DNA of 16,797 nucleotides from Bifidobacterium breve (GTDB lineage Bacteria; Actinomycetota; Acidimicrobiia; Acidimicrobiales; Ilumatobacteraceae): contig CALPPK020000003.1 of NCBI GenBank assembly GCA_943325435.2, forward strand, positions 1 through 16,797, written 5' to 3'. The position numbers and the translations under genes are program-made. Shown piece by piece: positions 13,333 to 16,797 of this stretch. A model generated the notes under the pieces. It was not told the origin of the DNA and ran no database searches. It saw only the letters and a list, made by a program, of their open reading frames with translations. The first letter of the stretch is position 1. Each line of letters opens with the position of its first letter.

Positions 13333-15372
13333 TTACGGAGCACAAGATGCGGTGCCGGTATCAATCGTTGAGTTGTCGAGTGCACTGATGAACCCCCAAG
13401 AAAATGACCGTGGTGTCAACGTTAACGACAAGACCCCATGATTTGTGTTGGATCGAAATGCACTTCCCGGAACTGCATCTCCGATGGGAGTAGCTGGCGC
13501 GCCACCAAGTCCGCTGATGAAGAGGGGCATTCCATCAACTGCGGGAGCGCCTGAAGTGTTCAGAGGAAGGAAGCGTTCGTAGGCATGTTCGTGCGCTGTC
13601 AACATGAGATCTGCACCACCACCGATTGCGGTTTCCCACAAGTGCTTCACACTGGAAGTTGCGAGTGAACCACTCGATACGAATGGATGGTGCATTAATA
13701 CAGCTGCACATCTGCCTTCATCACGAGCTCGTTGTAATTCAGATTTCAACCATTGTGTTTGTGCTGAAGTAGCTGAACAACCGACGAATATCTGACCTTG
13801 ACACCACGAGTCAACTGCAATGACGCGCCAACCGCCTGCGTCTACTGTCCAGTAAGAGGGAGACATTTCGCTGAAGTAATCGACATATCCAGCGGCTCCC
13901 GCAGTGAGATATTCATGATTGCCGCGAACAGGGTAAGTAATTGCACGAAGCGGGCCCCAGGATAAATCGAAGTTGGTCATTAGCTCTTGCGAACTTGCGC
14001 TTTCATACTGCAGGTCACCAAGGGCGAATACGCCGTCAGGCTTCAGCGATGAGATTAGTGAGGCTGTGGCATAGTCCCCACATTGTGCGCCAGTCGGCCC
14101 AGTGGTTTTGATTGCGCGCCTGTCGTCGTCACAAGCGATATCTCCGGTGGCAATAATTCGTGCAGATTGATCAGTACCAATCGACTTCATACGCACACCG
14201 TTTGGCCAGATTTCGATTCCTGTTGAGCGCATTCCGCTTGGGCCACTTCCACCATCGCCAAGTTGGCCTTGCAAACCGAGGCCCCAACACCACATGGCTC
14301 CTGATGTATTGGCAATTGCACAGGCATGGGACTCACCGGCTGCAAGAGCAGTCATTGAACCGATATTGGTGCTGGTGAGAATTTTCTGTGGGATTGATGA
14401 AGCGAGCCATGATCCATTTGATAATTGACCGAATCTGTTTCGACCCCAACACCACGTGGTGGTAGCAGCGGTTATTGCACACGCAAATTCACTACCGGCA
14501 GTTAAGGCAACGGGCTTCTTGATCGATGTTGTATGCGGTGCAATGCGCGATGAACCAGCTGTACGGGCTAACTGACCAAATTGATTTCGTCCCCAACATT
14601 GCACACGAGCATTCAGTGAAATGATGCAAGTGAATGCATCTCCGGTAGCAACAGTTGTTGCACGAACTTTTGGCACATACGTCGGAAGAAGGATAGGTCC
14701 CTTGGCGCGCAGGCCGAGACGGTGATAACCATTTGACCCCCAGCACCACACGGAAGATGTTCGTCGTACCGCACACGTATGTTCGGCGCCAACGTCAAGC
14801 GACTGCACTTTGTCAATGCGTGCTTGTACTGGTAGGTCTGAATCAATGTTTGTATTGTTGCCTAGTTGTCCCCAGGTATTTGTTCCCCAACACCACACAG
14901 TGTCGTCGTGCTTGGTCGCGCATGAATGAGCCCTACCTACTGACACAGTCCGAACATTCGTCAATGGAACTTGTAGGGGAACTGGTGAATCAATTGTCGT
15001 AGTTTTGGATGTCTCAATATCAAGGGAAGTAGCAACAGTTCCCCAGCACCACACGGTGGCATCAGTGCGAACGGCACATGAAGTAGAGCCAGCGACATCG
15101 ACCATTACCGCGTTAGTCATGATGGAAGGGCTCAGGGCAATTGTCTTGGTTAGTGAACCAGTTCCCAGTTGCCCACGTGAATTAGATCCGGTGCACCACA
15201 CGGTGGCATCACGCACTATGCACGTATGTTCCGCACCGGCGCTAATGGATGAAATGACGGGAATCGTTGCCATTCCAGGAGCATTTACAGTTTCTGTCGC
15301 ACCAAGCACAGCAGTTTGTGGAAGAAGAATTCCTGATCCGAAGAACAGAGTGAGTGCGATAAGAATTTTCAT
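13333..15372 (-). CDS. Secreted RCC1-like seven-blade propeller fused to purple-acid-phosphatase-like metallophosphoesterase
   Basis: A 679-residue exported protein with two domains. Residues 1-25 are a signal peptide (Lys2, hydrophobic core, likely cut after AVLGA). Residues about 42-395 hold seven RCC1-type repeats of 48-53 residues with the pattern G..H.CA.....VWCWG.N..GQLG; repeat 2 is degenerate after WCWG. Each repeat has one cysteine pair 9-11 residues apart (51/60, 99/109, 151/161, 200/210, 249/259, 298/308, 351/362), which suggests a disulfide in every blade. Residues about 404-660 are a calcineurin-like phosphoesterase with the purple acid phosphatase motif series: GDIA (Asp411), GDLQY (Asp453, Tyr456), GNHE (484-487), HHPF (561-564) and AHEHAYER (593-600). 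A phosphomonoester or diester hydrolase acting outside the cell is likely; the propeller probably binds a partner or surface. No wall anchor or C-terminal membrane helix is seen. Confidence 0.88.
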   Translation of the reverse strand: MKILIALTLFFGSGILLPQTAVLGATETVNAPGMATIPVISSISAGAEHTCIVRDATVWCTGSNSRGQLGTGSLTKTIALSPSIMTNAVMVDVAGSTSCAVRTDATVWCWGTVATSLDIETSKTTTIDSPVPLQVPLTNVRTVSVGRAHSCATKHDDTVWCWGTNTWGQLGNNTNIDSDLPVQARIDKVQSLDVGAEHTCAVRRTSSVWCWGSNGYHRLGLRAKGPILLPTYVPKVRATTVATGDAFTCIISLNARVQCWGRNQFGQLARTAGSSRIAPHTTSIKKPVALTAGSEFACAITAATTTWCWGRNRFGQLSNGSWLASSIPQKILTSTNIGSMTALAAGESHACAIANTSGAMWCWGLGLQGQLGDGGSGPSGMRSTGIEIWPNGVRMKSIGTDQSARIIATGDIACDDDRRAIKTTGPTGAQCGDYATASLISSLKPDGVFALGDLQYESASSQELMTNFDLSWGPLRAITYPVRGNHEYLTAGAAGYVDYFSEMSPSYWTVDAGGWRVIAVDSWCQGQIFVGCSATSAQTQWLKSELQRARDEGRCAAVLMHHPFVSSGSLATSSVKHLWETAIGGGADLMLTAHEHAYERFLPLNTSGAPAVDGMPLFISGLGGAPATPIGDAVPGSAFRSNTNHGVLSLTLTPRSFSWGFISALDNSTIDTGTASCAP
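15046..15064 (-). repeat. 19-bp exact repeat in RCC1 blade 2
   Basis: Nineteen bases identical to 15193-15211, encoding DATVWC of the second repeat. The spacing between copies is 147 bases, or 49 codons, exactly one blade. Confidence 0.75.
15193..15211 (-). repeat. 19-bp exact repeat in RCC1 blade 1
   Basis: Partner of 15046-15064, encoding DATVWC of the first repeat. Nucleotide identity at this length between neighbouring blades suggests recent blade duplication or gene conversion; related but shorter similarity (ccccaacaccac) recurs at later blades. Confidence 0.75.
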
Positions 15373-15412
15373 GGAATATGCCGAATAGGTGTTCCCACGC
15401 TAATGAGACTTC

Positions 15413-15431
15413 GGTGACGAGATACGTCACC
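15413..15431. promoter_or_regulatory. Perfect 7-bp inverted repeat between amidase and RCC1-phosphoesterase genes
   Basis: GGTGACG (15413-15419) and CGTCACC (15425-15431) are perfect reverse complements around a five-base loop (agata). The element lies in the 65-base gap, seven bases after the amidase stop and 40 bases before the RCC1-phosphoesterase ATG. No T-run follows on the - strand, so it could be a weak terminator without a U-tract, an operator, or an mRNA-stabilising hairpin. Confidence 0.6.
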
Positions 15432-15437
15432 ACATGT

Positions 15438-16787
15438 TTATAGGCCGAATGGTGTGTAACCAGGTGCCGTCAGTGGCCACGGCTTAATCTGCTCGATATG
15501 TGAGGCAAGACCAAGTGTGAGATTGTCAGCAAATCGGGGCCCTGTGATGTGAATGCCGCAAGGGACTCCATTGTCATCAAGTCCCATTGGCACACTTGTG
15601 GCTGGATGCCCTGTGAAGTTTGCATCTGGCGTATTGAGTGTGACCATTGGGTCGTCAGTATTGCCAGCACGTGCGGGCAGTGGCCCTTCTGCTGGCCATG
15701 AACGAGCATTTGACGTTGGAGTCAGAAGAACTGCGTCGTTACCTAGCAACTCATCAAATCGAAGACTGATCTCATGTCGTTTTCTTTGAGCAGCGATGTA
15801 CTGGTCAATGGTGACCGTGGCACCAAACTTCAATTGAGATTGCACATAGTCAGACAATTCAGTCCAACGGTGTTCTTCATGCCGCAAGCTCTGAGTGAGT
15901 TGCGCAGTTGACATGATGAACCAGTTCCAAATTGTGTCGTTGTCTGACGGAGAGGCAACCCGTTCCACCGTGACACCACTTGCAACTAGCGCATCAATCA
16001 TGGATTCATAATTGGCTTCAATGTCTGGGTCAACATCTGTCCGAAATGTTCGACACGCAAGAACACGATGAGGCATCACAGGATTCAAGGCGATGCTTTT
16101 TGCAGGGAGACCTAGAAAATCTCCATTGGCTGGCCCGTGGGTAATTGCAGCTTCGTAGACAACATCAGCAACGCTGTGGCCGCTTGTTCCTTGAGTTGAA
16201 AAATCAATCCATCGAGGTAACACGTTTCTGCCGATAGCCCCCATTGAAGGTTTGTAACCGACCAGCCCTGATGAAGATGCAGGCCCACGCACGCTACCGC
16301 CACCATCTGAGGTGGTGGCGATTGGTGCTAACGCTGCAGCGAGTGCCGCTGCAGAACCACCACTTGAACCGCCTGGTGATTTTTCTGTGTTCCATGGGTT
16401 ACGAGTGGCGCCGTACACCTTGTTTGATGTGAATGCTGTTGCACCGAACTCTGGGCTGTTTGTTCTACCGATGATGATTGCGCCAGCTTCGCGAAGTCGC
16501 GACACAACAGAATCATCAACTTCGTCTGGGAGGCCGTTGGCATACAACGTAGAGCCAGAAGTTGTTACATGGCCCTGTACTCGTGCCATGTCTTTCACCA
16601 AAAATGGCAAACCGGCGAGAGCGCCTGTGCGTGGATGTGATGATGCCAGTGCACGTGCCTCGTCGGCGAATGTTGCCACGACTGCATTCAATGACGAAGC
16701 TGCTTCGAAGCGACGAAGGCTCTCATTAACGAGATCAACAGGGTTGATCTCTCCGGATCGGACTTTGGCAGACAGTTCTTCAAGCAT
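15438..16787 (-). CDS. Amidase signature family hydrolase
   Basis: A 449-residue amidase-signature enzyme, which hydrolyses carboxamides (GatA, FAAH, 6-aminohexanoate hydrolase and nitrile-pathway amidases are relatives). The Ser-cisSer-Lys triad is visible: Lys65 in FLVKDM, Ser142 in SPGGSSGGSA and nucleophile Ser165 in DGGGSVRGPAS; the spacings (77 and 23) are close to those of FAAH. GLVGYKPS and a C-terminal NFTGHPATSVPMG segment complete the fold. There is no gatCB context, so it is not likely to be the tRNA amidotransferase subunit. ATG 16787 gives an N-terminus (LEELSAKVRSGEINPVDLV) typical for the family, but the frame stays open to the window edge, so a start further upstream cannot be excluded. 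It is co-directional with the RCC1-phosphoesterase gene 65 bases downstream. Substrate unknown. Confidence 0.85.
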   Translation of the reverse strand: MLEELSAKVRSGEINPVDLVNESLRRFEAASSLNAVVATFADEARALASSHPRTGALAGLPFLVKDMARVQGHVTTSGSTLYANGLPDEVDDSVVSRLREAGAIIIGRTNSPEFGATAFTSNKVYGATRNPWNTEKSPGGSSGGSAAALAAALAPIATTSDGGGSVRGPASSSGLVGYKPSMGAIGRNVLPRWIDFSTQGTSGHSVADVVYEAAITHGPANGDFLGLPAKSIALNPVMPHRVLACRTFRTDVDPDIEANYESMIDALVASGVTVERVASPSDNDTIWNWFIMSTAQLTQSLRHEEHRWTELSDYVQSQLKFGATVTIDQYIAAQRKRHEISLRFDELLGNDAVLLTPTSNARSWPAEGPLPARAGNTDDPMVTLNTPDANFTGHPATSVPMGLDDNGVPCGIHITGPRFADNLTLGLASHIEQIKPWPLTAPGYTPFGL

Positions 16788-16797
16788 CAGCGAAGAC

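Noticed and set aside
15438..16787. GatA subunit of the tRNA amidotransferase
   Set aside because: The amidase signature is shared, but there are no gatC or gatB genes nearby and the sequence outside the signature does not have GatA features that I recognise.
1..16797. tRNA, rRNA, CRISPR array, insertion sequence or prophage signals
   Set aside because: Coding genes fill about 98% of the window. The remaining gaps are 65 bases or less and hold no such structures, and there is no transposase, integrase or regularly spaced repeat.

Overview
The window reads as a compact chromosomal segment of an actinobacterium, most likely an Acidimicrobiia-type aquatic lineage (inference). The signs are a moderate base composition (about half G+C by eye), several TANNNT -10 hexamers placed so that transcription would begin at the start codon, a fused OleBC protein of the kind known from Actinobacteria, and a MenJ/geranylgeranyl-reductase-type flavoprotein. 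About 98% of the window is coding: the largest gene-free stretch is 65 bases, and convergent neighbours end 4 to 7 bases apart or overlap. I see no rRNA, tRNA, CRISPR array, insertion sequence, phage gene or origin.

Region 1 (14-4493, + strand) is an ole operon. Its three genes overlap: oleA (acyl-CoA condensing enzyme), a single oleBC gene (beta-lactone decarboxylase fused to beta-lactone synthetase) and oleD (2-alkyl-3-ketoacid reductase). All catalytic residues I can place are present, so the expected product is a long-chain cis-olefin made by head-to-head condensation of two fatty acyl chains, with a beta-lactone as intermediate. This is the most distinctive pathway in the window.

Region 2 (4499-5937, - strand) holds a PaaI-type hotdog thioesterase and a COG3618-like amidohydrolase/lactonase, co-transcribed and tail-to-tail with oleD. 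Region 3 (about 5989-7948) is a membrane PAP2 phosphatase and a convergent acetyl-CoA hydrolase/CoA-transferase family gene whose 3' ends overlap by 65 bases. Region 4 (8004-10475, + strand) is a geranylgeranyl/menaquinone reductase-like flavoprotein, then a tight three-gene unit: FKBP prolyl isomerase, a ferritin-like diiron protein and a DCC-family CxxC protein. Region 5 (10480-13325) has a membrane-anchored ABM-domain protein on the - strand, two overlapping tandem Flavodoxin_2-type NAD(P)H dehydrogenases and a zinc-free quinone oxidoreductase. Together regions 4 and 5 are rich in quinone and flavin redox functions.

Region 6 (13333-16787, - strand) contains a secreted 679-residue protein that joins a seven-blade RCC1-like propeller, with one cysteine pair per blade, to a purple-acid-phosphatase-like metallophosphoesterase. 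Upstream of it is an amidase-signature hydrolase, and a perfect 7-bp inverted repeat lies between the two.

The items most worth following are the complete ole operon with its OleBC fusion, the RCC1-phosphoesterase fusion, the FKBP/diiron/DCC unit, and the repeated TANNNT-N7-ATG arrangement, which suggests leaderless transcription and was used to choose several starts.
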